64,000 nt of DNA from Muribaculaceae bacterium. GTDB taxonomy: Bacteria > Bacteroidota > Bacteroidia > Bacteroidales > Muribaculaceae. The position numbers and the translations under genes are program-made. The stretch is taken from the NCBI GenBank assembly GCA_014867205.1, contig WGUO01000008.1, positions 1 through 64,000 of the forward strand. The letters are read 5' to 3'. A model generated the notes under the pieces. The model saw only the letters and a list, made by a program, of their open reading frames with translations. It did no database searches and was not told where the DNA came from. Shown piece by piece: positions 8,084-16,102 of this stretch. Position 1 is the first letter of the stretch. Every line of letters starts with the position of its first letter.

Positions 8084-8110
8084 CACCTAACACCTCCCAT
8101 CTAACGCCTA
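8084..8110. repeat. Short CACCTAA-type heptamer run
   Basis: CACCTAACACCT followed by degenerate units CATCTAACGCCTAA. The same heptamer family occurs at 19298-19340, 28247-28272, 52770-52796 and 63454-63520. Apart from these repeats and the promoter downstream I see nothing in 7755-8318. Confidence 0.7.
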
Positions 8111-8143
8111 ATAATCCAAAAATACACCAAATAGTTAAAAAAA

Positions 8144-8174
8144 TTGGCAGTCCCAATCATTTTAATTATCTTTG
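8144..8174 (+). promoter_or_regulatory. Promoter of the steroid/bile-acid reductase operon
   Basis: TTG (8144-8146), 20 bp, then TATCTTTG (8167-8174) is a full Bacteroidetes promoter. Transcription would start near 8181, giving a leader of about 138 nt before the ATG at 8319. The leader begins with CGTTAAAT, which pairs with ATTTAACG at 8214-8221, and contains a GC-rich hairpin around 8237-8260. Confidence 0.75.
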
Positions 8175-8318
8175 CATGCCGTTAAATGCATCCGTAACAA
8201 ATTGGTGACGTATATTTAACGCAAGTCTCACGCCACCCGGCACCCACCGTGGCTCCGGGCCGACATCAGTGACAGATGCGGGAAAGCGTCGACAATCATC
8301 TGCAATCAAACCGGACAT

Positions 8319-9089
8319 ATGTTTGAACCGACATTTTACTATACCGTAGTCTTTACGATGCTTTGCCTCGCGGCCGCAGTGTTCTTCACGCTGCAGCGCA
8401 TCACCGCGGGCTACGGCATGATGTACACCCGCCAATGGGGCGCGACAGTCAACAACCGCCTCGGGTGGGTGCTGATGGAGGCCCCGTCGTTCATCGGCAT
8501 GCTGCTGCTGTGGGTGTTCAGCCCGCGAGCCACGCAACCGGCACTTGTGGTCATGGCATCACTTTTTGAGATACACTACTTTCAGAGGTCATTCATATTC
8601 CCGTTCCTGATCAGGGGCAAAAGCCGGATGCCTCTTCTCATCATCATCATCGGCATAATATTCAACCTCATAAACGTCTACATGATAGGTGGCTGGCTCT
8701 TCTACGTCAGTCCTGCCGACGCTTATCCGGCCTCTTGGCTCTGGAGTCCGAAGTTCATCGCCGGCACAATGGTGTTCGCGGCCGGAATGGCAATCAACCT
8801 GCGGTCCGACCACATAATCAGGCACTTGCGCAAGCCGGGAGACACCCGTCACTACATACCGCGTGGAGGGATGTTCCGGTATGTGACATCGGCCAACTAT
8901 CTCGGCGAGTTCACCGAGTGGGCCGGTTACGCACTGCTGACCTGGAGTCTGGGAGGCCTTGCGTTCGCCCTCTGGACCTTCGCCAACCTTGCGCCGCGCG
9001 CCCGCTCCATCCACAAACGCTATCTGTCGGAGTTCGGCGGCGAATACGCCTCGCTCCACAGACACTATATCCTTCCGTTCATATATTGA
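8319..9089 (+). CDS. Steroid 5-alpha-reductase family membrane enzyme
   Basis: A 256-residue multi-pass membrane protein of the 3-oxo-5-alpha-steroid 4-dehydrogenase family (PF02544). The C-terminal third, from about residue 185, carries the diagnostic run NYLGEFTEWAGYALLTWSLG, then NLAPRARSIHKRYLSEF and the terminal LPFIY, closely matching SRD5A enzymes. The family uses NADPH to reduce the delta-4 double bond of 3-keto steroids to the 5-alpha product. First gene of a tight operon with an OYE-type reductase (1-nt gap) and a short-chain dehydrogenase. In gut Bacteroidales this trio acts on 3-oxo bile acids. That this copy does so is inferred from family and context. Confidence 0.88.
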   Translation: MFEPTFYYTVVFTMLCLAAAVFFTLQRITAGYGMMYTRQWGATVNNRLGWVLMEAPSFIGMLLLWVFSPRATQPALVVMASLFEIHYFQRSFIFPFLIRGKSRMPLLIIIIGIIFNLINVYMIGGWLFYVSPADAYPASWLWSPKFIAGTMVFAAGMAINLRSDHIIRHLRKPGDTRHYIPRGGMFRYVTSANYLGEFTEWAGYALLTWSLGGLAFALWTFANLAPRARSIHKRYLSEFGGEYASLHRHYILPFIY

Positions 9090-9090
9090 T

Positions 9091-10329
9091 ATGAAACTAT
9101 TCACTCCAGCAAAAATAGGGCCCGTCGAACTGCGTAACCGCACGATACGCTCTGCCGCGTTCGAGGGCATGGGCCGCGACAACGGCCCGACCGACATGCT
9201 CCGCGACTATCACCTGTCGGTGGCCCGCGGCGGCGTCGGCATGACCACGCTCGCCTACGCGGGTATCTGTCGGTCGGCCCTGTCGTTCGACTCGCAGCTT
9301 TGGTTACGCCCAGAGATTGTACCTGCCCTGCGCGAGATCACCGACGGCATACACGCCGCCGGCGCCAAGGCATCAATACAGATCGGCCACTGCGGCAACA
9401 TGACACACCGGGCCACGACCGGAGGCACTCCCGTGGGCGCGTCGACCGGATTCAACCTCTATTCACCTACATTCTGCCGCGGTCTGCGGCGAGACGAGAT
9501 CAAGCAGGTGGCCCGATACTTCGGCGATGCCGTGCGCAACGCCCGTGACGCCGGTTTCGACTGCGTCGAGGTACACGCCGGCCACGGGTACCTCATCTCG
9601 CAATTCCTCTCGCCCTACACCAACCGGCGTCATGACGAATTCGGCGGCTCGCTCGAGAACCGCATGAAATTCATGAACATGTGTCTTGAGGAGGCTCTCA
9701 AGGCCGCAGGCTCGGACATGGGCGTCATCGTCAAGACCAACATGCGCGACGGCTTCAAGGGGGGTCTCGAGATTGACGACTGCCTCACCGTGGCCCGCGA
9801 GATCGAGCGCGCCGGCGTACACGGCATAGTGCTGTCTGGCGGATTCGTCAGCAAGGCCCCCATGTATGTGATGCGCGGAGAGATGCCCATCTACTCCATG
9901 ACGCACTACATGAAGCAATGGTGGCTGAAATACGGGGTTCGCATGGTGGGAAAATACATGATACCGACCGTGCCGTTCAAGCCTCTCTATTTTCTCGACG
10001 ACGCGCGGTTGTTCCGTCGCGAGCTAAGGCTGCCGCTGATATATGTAGGGGGAGTCGTGGACCGCAAGGGAGCCGATACCGTGCTCGACGACGAGGGCTT
10101 CGACTTCATACAGATGGGGCGCGCGCTGCTCAACGAGCCGGACTTCGTGAACCGCATGCGCGAGGCCGGAGAGGAGAACCACCGCTGCGGCTGCGACCAT
10201 GTGAACTACTGCATAGCGCGCATGTACTCGCGCGAGATGGCATGCCACAAGCACTGCACCGGACTGCCCCCCGCCATAGAGAAGGAAATCGCACAAATCA
10301 AACGGCGCAATGGGATCGAGACAGAGTGA
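9091..10329 (+). CDS. OYE-family NADH:flavin oxidoreductase (candidate steroid 5-beta-reductase)
   Basis: A 412-residue flavoprotein. The start is MKLFTPAKIGPVELRNR at 9091, 1 nt after the previous stop; a longer frame upstream overlaps that gene and is rejected. TIM-barrel motifs of Old Yellow Enzyme are clear: the N-terminal IGPVELRNR, AGHGYLISQFLSPYTNRR near residue 165 and FGGSLENR. The C-terminus has a cysteine cluster (CGCDHVNYC..CHKHC, about 370-395), but the FAD/NAD(P)H domain of 2,4-dienoyl-CoA reductase/BaiH-type long forms is absent. Enoate-type reduction of the steroid delta-4 bond to 5-beta fits its place between a 5-alpha-reductase and a hydroxysteroid-type dehydrogenase. Substrate is inferred. 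Confidence 0.85.
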   Translation: MKLFTPAKIGPVELRNRTIRSAAFEGMGRDNGPTDMLRDYHLSVARGGVGMTTLAYAGICRSALSFDSQLWLRPEIVPALREITDGIHAAGAKASIQIGHCGNMTHRATTGGTPVGASTGFNLYSPTFCRGLRRDEIKQVARYFGDAVRNARDAGFDCVEVHAGHGYLISQFLSPYTNRRHDEFGGSLENRMKFMNMCLEEALKAAGSDMGVIVKTNMRDGFKGGLEIDDCLTVAREIERAGVHGIVLSGGFVSKAPMYVMRGEMPIYSMTHYMKQWWLKYGVRMVGKYMIPTVPFKPLYFLDDARLFRRELRLPLIYVGGVVDRKGADTVLDDEGFDFIQMGRALLNEPDFVNRMREAGEENHRCGCDHVNYCIARMYSREMACHKHCTGLPPAIEKEIAQIKRRNGIETE

Positions 10330-11128
10330 CAGGCTGCACGGCCGCATGGCAGCCGTGACCGGAGCGAGCAGCGGCATCGGCCTCTGCTTCTGCCGCACGC
10401 TGGCCGAGCAGGGCTGCGACCTGCTAATGATCTCCAACCAGCGCGATGAACTGCAGGCCTGCGCCGCCGAGATCGAGGCCGAGCACGGCGTCAGGGCCGT
10501 GCCATATTACTGTGACCTGACATCCGAAGGAGCCACAGACGAGATAATGGAATATATCGACCGGACCGGACTCGACCCCGACATACTCATCAATAACGCC
10601 GGCATATTCTCGTTCATGCCCGTCATCGAGACCCACGAGCGCAAGCTTGACTGCTTCATAGACCTGCATGTGCGGGCAGTGACGAAACTCAGCCGGGCCT
10701 TCGCCGACCGGATGGCTCGCCAGGGCGGCGGCAACATACTCAACATGTCGTCGATGTCATGCTGGATGCCGATGCCGGGGCTGGCCATGTATGCCTCCAC
10801 CAAGGCATACATACGCGTGTTCACGCGCTCGCTCCACTACGAGATGCGCGACGCCGGCGTGGCCGTCACCGTGGCCTGCCCCGGAGGCATAGCCACCGAC
10901 CTGTTCGGGCTGCCCGAGAACCTGAAGAGGCTTGCAGTGCGCCTGCACGCCATACAGACGCCCGAGAAGTTCACACGCCGCGCCGTCGACAAGATGCTGC
11001 GCGGCCGCAAGCAATACATCAACGGCTGGCTCAACCGCGTCGCCATCGTGTTCGTGGCCGCCATGCCCACCTCCGTGCGCATGCTGGTCAAGCACCGCAT
11101 GCTCGACAAAAACATCACCCGACCCTGA
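10310..11128 (+). CDS. Short-chain dehydrogenase (candidate hydroxysteroid dehydrogenase)
   Basis: A 272-residue classical SDR. The nucleotide-binding motif TGASSGIG is at about residues 17-24, NNAG near 97, a catalytic Ser in MSSMSC near 148, and YASTK (Tyr-x3-Lys) near 162. The start overlaps the upstream gene by 20 nt, so the two are translationally coupled. The C-terminal 60 residues are basic and amphipathic (VRMLVKHRMLDKN), as in membrane-associated 17-beta-HSD/3-ketoacyl reductase relatives. Within this operon the likely role is oxidation or reduction of a 3-hydroxy/3-keto steroid or bile acid, which provides and consumes the 3-oxo intermediate of the two reductases. A fatty-acyl role is an alternative. 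Confidence 0.86.
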   Translation: MGSRQSDRLHGRMAAVTGASSGIGLCFCRTLAEQGCDLLMISNQRDELQACAAEIEAEHGVRAVPYYCDLTSEGATDEIMEYIDRTGLDPDILINNAGIFSFMPVIETHERKLDCFIDLHVRAVTKLSRAFADRMARQGGGNILNMSSMSCWMPMPGLAMYASTKAYIRVFTRSLHYEMRDAGVAVTVACPGGIATDLFGLPENLKRLAVRLHAIQTPEKFTRRAVDKMLRGRKQYINGWLNRVAIVFVAAMPTSVRMLVKHRMLDKNITRP

Positions 11129-11228
11129 TTTGTTAAAAACTTAAGGGGGCAACGCCTTGAGCGACGCACCCTGCCACCCTTCGACAACACACACCCGGAC
11201 CACTGGCCCGAGGCAAAATCTTCCGTAT

Positions 11229-13073
11229 ATGCCCAACCGCTTAGTTGAATTAATCCCGGCCCAGGCACACCGCCTGGGCGACCGCGAGGCATACCGCTTC
11301 TGCTGGCGCAAGGACGGCGAATGGCTGTCGACCAGCTGGAGCGAGTTCGCCGTCCAGGTCGACGTGGCCGCCAAGGCCCTCGCCGCCCTCGGACTGCTTG
11401 AGAAAGACACCGTGGCGATATGCTCGCCCAACACCCCGCAGATACTCATCACGGAATTCGGCGCGTTCCGCAACCGCATAGCCTGCATCCCGATATATTC
11501 AAGCAGCGTCCAGGCCCAGTTCGACTTCATCGTGAGTGACGGCGGCGCGAAGGTAATCTTCGTCGGAGACAAGCACCAGTACCCTATGGCCTACCGGCAT
11601 TGGAAGGCCCATCCCGACCGCATCAAGCGAATCGTAGTGTTCAAGAACGACGGCCTGGAACTCTTCGAAGATGACACCGCCACCATATTCTGGGACGACT
11701 TCGTGCGGCTCGGCATGAAGGCACCGCAGTCCGCGGGCGCCGAGGTCGAGGCCCGCAGCAACCGCGGCCTCCCCGAGGACATGGCGACCCTCATCTACAC
11801 CTCCGGCACAACCGGCGAGCCCAAGGGTGTGGTCATAACCCACTCCAACTATGATGCCGCGATCGAGAAGCATCTGCGCATACTGCACTCGGTCAAGGAC
11901 TCTGACCTTTCGATGGCGTTCCTGCCCATGTCCCACATACTGGAGAAGGCATGGTGCTACTTCTGCATCTCGCGCGGCGTGGCGATAGCCGTCAACTACG
12001 ACCCACGCATCATAGCCGACACCATCCACACGGTGCATCCGAACCTGATGTGCTGCGTGCCGAGATTCTGGGAAAAGGTCTACGCCGGCGTCCGCGAGAA
12101 GATCGAGGGCATGACGCGGATACAGAAGATGATGATATCGCGGGCCCTGTCTGTCGGCAAGAAGCGCAACCTGAGGTACCTCCGCACGGGCCGCAACGTG
12201 CCCTGGCTCGTCGAGAAGGAATACCGCTTCTGGGACCGCCGCGTCTTCTCGAGGCTGAAACATGCCGTGGGCATACCCGACCCAAACTTCTTCCCGACGG
12301 CCGGAGCCCCGCTCTCCGACACGATATGCGAGTTCTTCCGCTCCATAGGAATCGACATCATAATCGGCTACGGACTCTCCGAGACGACAGCCACGGTGTC
12401 CTGCTTCCCCGAGGTCGGCTATGAGATAGGGACGGTAGGAGTGCCGCTCCCGGGCATCCACGTGCGCATCGACACCAACGGCGAGATCCTGGTGAAGGGC
12501 CCGACCGTTACGCCCGGCTACTACAACAACCCGGCGGCCAACGAGGCGGCATTCACCGACGACGGCTACTTCCGCACCGGCGACGTGGGCCACTTGACTC
12601 CCGACGGCGCGCTTGTGCTGACCGAGCGCGTCAAGGACCTCTTCAAGACATCTAACGGCAAATACATCGCGCCCCAGATGATGGAGAGCCGCCTGGCCGA
12701 GAACAAATACATCGACGAGGTGGCCGTGATCGGCGACCGGCGCAAGTTCGTCACCGCACTCGTGGTGCCCAACCTGTCGCAACTCCGGGCATGGGCCTTG
12801 GAGCAGGGCATATACTCCGACGACTCCGAGGAACTGATGCGCGACCCGCGCGTGATACGCTTCATCATGTCGCAGATAGAGAACTATCAGCGCGACATAG
12901 CCGAATTCGAGAAAATTAAGCGCATCACGCTGCTGGCACACCACTTCTCGATCATGAACGGCGAGGTGACAAACACCATGAAGGTGCGTCGCCCGATAGT
13001 GGCGCGCAACTACGCCGACCTGATCGAGCGGATGTATTCCGACGACTATCCGCTCGCCAACGACCGCAAATGA
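11229..13073 (+). CDS. Long-chain acyl-CoA ligase (AMP-forming)
   Basis: A 614-residue ANL-superfamily enzyme starting MPNRLVELIPAQAHRLGD at 11229. A longer frame from TTG at 11157 adds low-complexity sequence and is not preferred. The AMP-binding motif YTSGTTGEPKGVV lies near residue 190, GYGLSETTA near 378 and the A8-type YFRTGDVG near 449, followed by the C-terminal lysine region. It activates a carboxylic acid as acyl-AMP then acyl-CoA in the cytoplasm. Length and motifs fit Bacteroidetes long-chain fatty acid ligases. It starts 100 nt after the steroid-type operon, so bile-acid activation is a possible but unproven alternative substrate role. Confidence 0.9.
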   Translation: MPNRLVELIPAQAHRLGDREAYRFCWRKDGEWLSTSWSEFAVQVDVAAKALAALGLLEKDTVAICSPNTPQILITEFGAFRNRIACIPIYSSSVQAQFDFIVSDGGAKVIFVGDKHQYPMAYRHWKAHPDRIKRIVVFKNDGLELFEDDTATIFWDDFVRLGMKAPQSAGAEVEARSNRGLPEDMATLIYTSGTTGEPKGVVITHSNYDAAIEKHLRILHSVKDSDLSMAFLPMSHILEKAWCYFCISRGVAIAVNYDPRIIADTIHTVHPNLMCCVPRFWEKVYAGVREKIEGMTRIQKMMISRALSVGKKRNLRYLRTGRNVPWLVEKEYRFWDRRVFSRLKHAVGIPDPNFFPTAGAPLSDTICEFFRSIGIDIIIGYGLSETTATVSCFPEVGYEIGTVGVPLPGIHVRIDTNGEILVKGPTVTPGYYNNPAANEAAFTDDGYFRTGDVGHLTPDGALVLTERVKDLFKTSNGKYIAPQMMESRLAENKYIDEVAVIGDRRKFVTALVVPNLSQLRAWALEQGIYSDDSEELMRDPRVIRFIMSQIENYQRDIAEFEKIKRITLLAHHFSIMNGEVTNTMKVRRPIVARNYADLIERMYSDDYPLANDRK

Positions 13074-13095
13074 TGCGAATTAAAAAATTTTTCAC

Positions 13096-13103
13096 TAATT
13101 TTG
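13096..13103 (+). promoter_or_regulatory. -7 box of prfB
   Basis: TAATTTTG matches TAnnTTTG, 27 bp upstream of the prfB ATG. No clear TTG is seen at the -33 distance, where the sequence is an A/T run. Confidence 0.55.
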
Positions 13104-13130
13104 CAGTCTAAACGATAATCCGCATCTCAA

Positions 13131-14249
13131 ATGATAACTTCCGACCAACTCAAACATATTGAAGAGCGTGTGGCCGACCTGCACCGCTACCTCGACATCG
13201 ACTCGAAGAAGATCGAGGTGGAAGAGGAGGAATTGCGCACGCATGTGGCCGACTTCTGGGACGACCGCGAGAAAGCCGAGGCCCAGATGCGCAAGATCAA
13301 GGGCATACACTTCTGGATTGACTCCTACAGGGCCGTCGAGAAGCAGCTTGAGGAACTGCAGCTCGCGCTCGAGTTCCTGAAGGATGAGCTTGTGACCGAG
13401 CAGGAGGTTGACGCACAATATGAGGCGCTGGTCAAGGAGGTCGAGGACCTTGAGCTGCGCAACATGCTTCGCCGAGAGGAGGACAAGCTCGGCGTCGTGC
13501 TCAAGATCAACTCCGGCGCAGGGGGCACCGAGTCTCAGGACTGGGCGCAGATGCTGATGCGCCTCTACCTGCGCTATGCAGAGCGTCACGGCTACAAGAC
13601 ATCGATCGCGCAGATACTCGACGGCGACGAGGCCGGCATCAAGTCAGTCACCATCAACATCGAGGGCGACTACGCCTACGGCTTCCTGAAGTCGGAGAAC
13701 GGCGTGCACCGCCTGGTGCGCGTGAGCCCCTACAACGCGCAGGGCAAGCGCATGACCTCGTTTGCCTCGGTGTTCGTCACCCCGCTTGTCGACGATACCA
13801 TCGACATCCAGGTCGAGACCGCCCGCGTGTCATGGGATACATTCCGCTCCGGAGGCGCCGGAGGCCAGAACGTCAACAAGGTGGAGTCGGGCGTGCGCCT
13901 GCGCTACCAGTTCAAGGACCCCTATACAGGCGAGGAGGAGGAGATCCTCATCGAGAACACCGAGACCCGCGACCAGCCCAAGAACAAGGAGAACGCAATA
14001 CGCCAGCTGAAGTCGATACTCTACGAGAAGGAACTGCGCCACCGCATGGAGGAGCAGGCCAAGGTAGAGGCCGGCAAGAAGAAGATTGAGTGGGGAAGCC
14101 AGATACGCAGCTACGTGTTCGACGACCGCCGCGTCAAGGACCACCGCACCAACTACCAGACCTCAGACGTCAACGGCGTGATGGACGGCGAGATCGACGC
14201 GTTCATCAAGGCATATCTGATGGAATTCGCCGCCAACGAGGAGGCGTGA
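13131..14249 (+). CDS. prfB: Peptide chain release factor 2
   Basis: A 372-residue class I release factor. The peptidyl-tRNA hydrolysis motif GGQ is in SGGAGGQNVNKVESGVRL near residue 245. The stop-codon recognition loop reads RVSPYNAQGKRMTSF near 199, so the RF2 tripeptide is Ser-Pro-Tyr rather than the textbook Ser-Pro-Phe. The N-terminal coiled domain (residues 10-110) is highly charged. The frame is continuous through LHRYLDIDSKK: the place where many bacteria have an internal UGA and +1 frameshift reads CTC GAC here, so the autoregulatory frameshift is absent. Housekeeping gene with its own -7 box. Followed by a convergent GT9 gene. Confidence 0.96.
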   Translation: MITSDQLKHIEERVADLHRYLDIDSKKIEVEEEELRTHVADFWDDREKAEAQMRKIKGIHFWIDSYRAVEKQLEELQLALEFLKDELVTEQEVDAQYEALVKEVEDLELRNMLRREEDKLGVVLKINSGAGGTESQDWAQMLMRLYLRYAERHGYKTSIAQILDGDEAGIKSVTINIEGDYAYGFLKSENGVHRLVRVSPYNAQGKRMTSFASVFVTPLVDDTIDIQVETARVSWDTFRSGGAGGQNVNKVESGVRLRYQFKDPYTGEEEEILIENTETRDQPKNKENAIRQLKSILYEKELRHRMEEQAKVEAGKKKIEWGSQIRSYVFDDRRVKDHRTNYQTSDVNGVMDGEIDAFIKAYLMEFAANEEA

Positions 14250-14276
14250 CGGCCACAGTGCCTCTGATAAACAATA

Positions 14277-14305
14277 AAGCTCGGGAATCAAGGATTCTCG
14301 AGCTT
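14277..14305 (-). terminator. Hairpin between prfB and the GT9 gene
   Basis: AAGCTCGGGAATC pairs with GATTCTCGAGCTT (13 positions, one G-T) around AAG. The stem overlaps the last codons of the leftward GT9 gene. On the minus strand it is followed by TTTATTGTTTATC. It may stop transcription from both sides. Confidence 0.6.
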
Positions 14306-15337
14306 CTCTATTATCAGCTTGGGTGTTATTCCGCCCAGACAGTGGTAATCGCTGCGGAAGCAGGGCTTGTCGCCCAGCACCGAGCAGGGGCGGCAGGTCA
14401 TGTCGAGCTGCACAACATCGCGCGTGCGCTGGTGCCAGCCCAGAAAACCGGTGTAGGGATGCGTGGCGCCCCAGACGCTCACCGTGCGGAGTCCCACGAG
14501 CGACGCCAGGTGCATGTTGGCCGAGTCCATCGAGAGCATCACGTCGCAGTGACTCAGCAACGAGAGTTCGGCGGCTATGCCAAGGCCGGCCTCGGCCATG
14601 TTGACGACCGACGGGTAGCGGCGTGCCAGTCTGCCGATGACGGCACTTTCATCAGGCCCGAACCCGAGTATGAAGATTCTGTGGCCCGGGATACGGTCGA
14701 AATGCTCTATGACCCGCTCAAGCTGCTCGATAGGATAAATCTTGCCCCGGTGCCTGGCGAAGGGAGCCATTGCGATCCAGCGCTCGCCGGGCTGCTTAGG
14801 CCGGGTGACTGACGCGAACTCCAGCGGGTCGCCCTTGCCGCCGGGCCAGAGGTTCTCGAAGTCATTGGCCAGAGCGACGCCGGCGCGATAGAATACATCG
14901 CGGTAACGCTCGGGCATCGGCTTGAGCTGCACGAGCACCTTATTGTTGCGGCGGGTCAGTTCCTTGCCGGCACGCCGCCCCAGGTCGATATAATGCACCC
15001 TGACGCCGGCCAGACGCATCAACAGCCTCAGAAGCCGGGTACGTGCCACATCCTGCAGGTCAACGTAGTCGGTAACGGCATATCGCGCGCGCAGGGCCTT
15101 GGCGAGCCTCCATGTGCCGCCGATGCCCCGGTAATTGTCGAGGTTCACGCCGACCACAGTCAGATTGGACGGACGGTTGATGAACACCTGGGCCGGATGG
15201 TGGCAGGTCAGGAAATAGAAACTCACGTCGGGATTGGCCGTACAGGCGTCATAGACCGACGGCAGAGTCATCGCCACGTCACCGAGTTCCGAGAAACGCG
15301 ATATGAGCACCGCACGCCGCTCTTTATTTCTTGGCAT
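14288..15337 (-). CDS. Family 9 glycosyltransferase (heptosyltransferase-like)
   Basis: A 349-residue GT-B enzyme of family 9. The N-terminus reads VLISRFSELGDVAMTLPSV, the usual GT9 opening. The C-terminal nucleotide-sugar half has MAPFARHRGKIYPIEQLE near 190, a strand ending FILGFG near 225, and SMDSANMHLASLVGLRTVSV near 270, with the Cys-containing tail CRPCSVLGDKPC. It transfers heptose or a related sugar to the lipid A core at the cytoplasmic side of the inner membrane. It overlaps the upstream DUF4254 gene by 14 nt, a pairing common in Bacteroidetes. Exact sugar unknown. Confidence 0.9.
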   Translation of the reverse strand: MPRNKERRAVLISRFSELGDVAMTLPSVYDACTANPDVSFYFLTCHHPAQVFINRPSNLTVVGVNLDNYRGIGGTWRLAKALRARYAVTDYVDLQDVARTRLLRLLMRLAGVRVHYIDLGRRAGKELTRRNNKVLVQLKPMPERYRDVFYRAGVALANDFENLWPGGKGDPLEFASVTRPKQPGERWIAMAPFARHRGKIYPIEQLERVIEHFDRIPGHRIFILGFGPDESAVIGRLARRYPSVVNMAEAGLGIAAELSLLSHCDVMLSMDSANMHLASLVGLRTVSVWGATHPYTGFLGWHQRTRDVVQLDMTCRPCSVLGDKPCFRSDYHCLGGITPKLIIEKLENP

Positions 15338-15932
15338 AGAGCACGGGATTAGTGGCAGGGTCGTTATACATCTTCATCTGCCGGTAAACCTTCATGAACT
15401 TACGGCCGGCCTCGATATCGTCAAGGAGCTGGTCAATCGCCAGCGAGAGGTCCTGACGCTGCTCCAGAAGCACGTCGAGGCGGTCGCGGCAGGAGGCGAT
15501 ATGTGCGGCATCGGCATCTGTGCGCTCGGCCTGCTCGCGCATGTGCCAGATTTTAAGTGCCAGGATAGAGAGACGGTCGAGAGCCCATGCTGGCGACTCG
15601 GTGTTGATGGTTGCGTCGGCAAGCACCCGGACATCCTTGTATCGGTCGCGCATCCAGGTGTCGATATCCTCGACCATGTCGGTGCGGACCTGGTTGGAGC
15701 GGTCGATGCGCCGCTTGAGCGCGAGGGCCTCGACCGGATCGATTTCCGGGTCGCGGATTATGTCCTCAAGATGCCACTGCACGGCGTCGACCCAGTTCTT
15801 CGAATAGAGAATCGACTCGAATGTGCCCCGGCCATACGGATTGGCAAACGTGGCGTCGACGCAGTCGGCGCGGTGATAATCGGCCACGCAACGGTCGAAA
15901 ACCTCGTTGGCTATGGTGGATATAGAGTCCAT
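15324..15932 (-). CDS. DUF4254 domain protein
   Basis: A 202-residue, mostly helical, highly charged protein without signal peptide or membrane segment. Features include the central YGRGTFESILYSKNWVDAVQ region (about residues 32-52), EALALKRRIDRSNQVRTDMVE (68-88) and a basic C-terminal helix FMKVYRQMKMYNDP. This matches the Bacteroidetes family DUF4254 (PF14063), which is typically encoded next to a family 9 glycosyltransferase, as here with a 14-nt overlap. A helper role in core-oligosaccharide synthesis is suggested by context only. Confidence 0.8.
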   Translation of the reverse strand: MDSISTIANEVFDRCVADYHRADCVDATFANPYGRGTFESILYSKNWVDAVQWHLEDIIRDPEIDPVEALALKRRIDRSNQVRTDMVEDIDTWMRDRYKDVRVLADATINTESPAWALDRLSILALKIWHMREQAERTDADAAHIASCRDRLDVLLEQRQDLSLAIDQLLDDIEAGRKFMKVYRQMKMYNDPATNPVLYAKK

Positions 15933-16007
15933 TATGATTGTTTAAATAGATTTTCCTCAAATTATCCTCAAACATAATAAAAATTTCCCATTCCGCAAAA
16001 AAATCGT

Positions 16008-16015
16008 TATTTTTG
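16008..16015 (+). promoter_or_regulatory. -7 box upstream of the nucleoside kinase
   Basis: TATTTTTG in the divergent gap between the DUF4254 gene and the kinase, giving a leader of about 80 nt. A T-run sits at the -33 distance but no exact TTG. Confidence 0.55.
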
Positions 16016-16102
16016 CAGTGAGGTTGCCAGAGCCTTTTGCCCGTGCCGGGGCGGAGGGGAGACAGCCGGCGCAGCCCGCACCAGAGCGCGGGCCCAGACT
16101 CC

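Noticed and set aside
7915..8100. 61-codon minus-strand frame reading as repeated YDIYDLYD
   Set aside because: It is a by-product of the 9-bp tandem array, which is three codons per unit and so open by construction. It has no promoter, and both ends fall in repeat DNA.
8959..9090. Upstream extension of the OYE-family gene
   Set aside because: It would overlap 131 bp of the 5-alpha-reductase gene in another frame. The ATG at 9091 gives the family's standard N-terminus MKLFTPAKIGPVELRNR.
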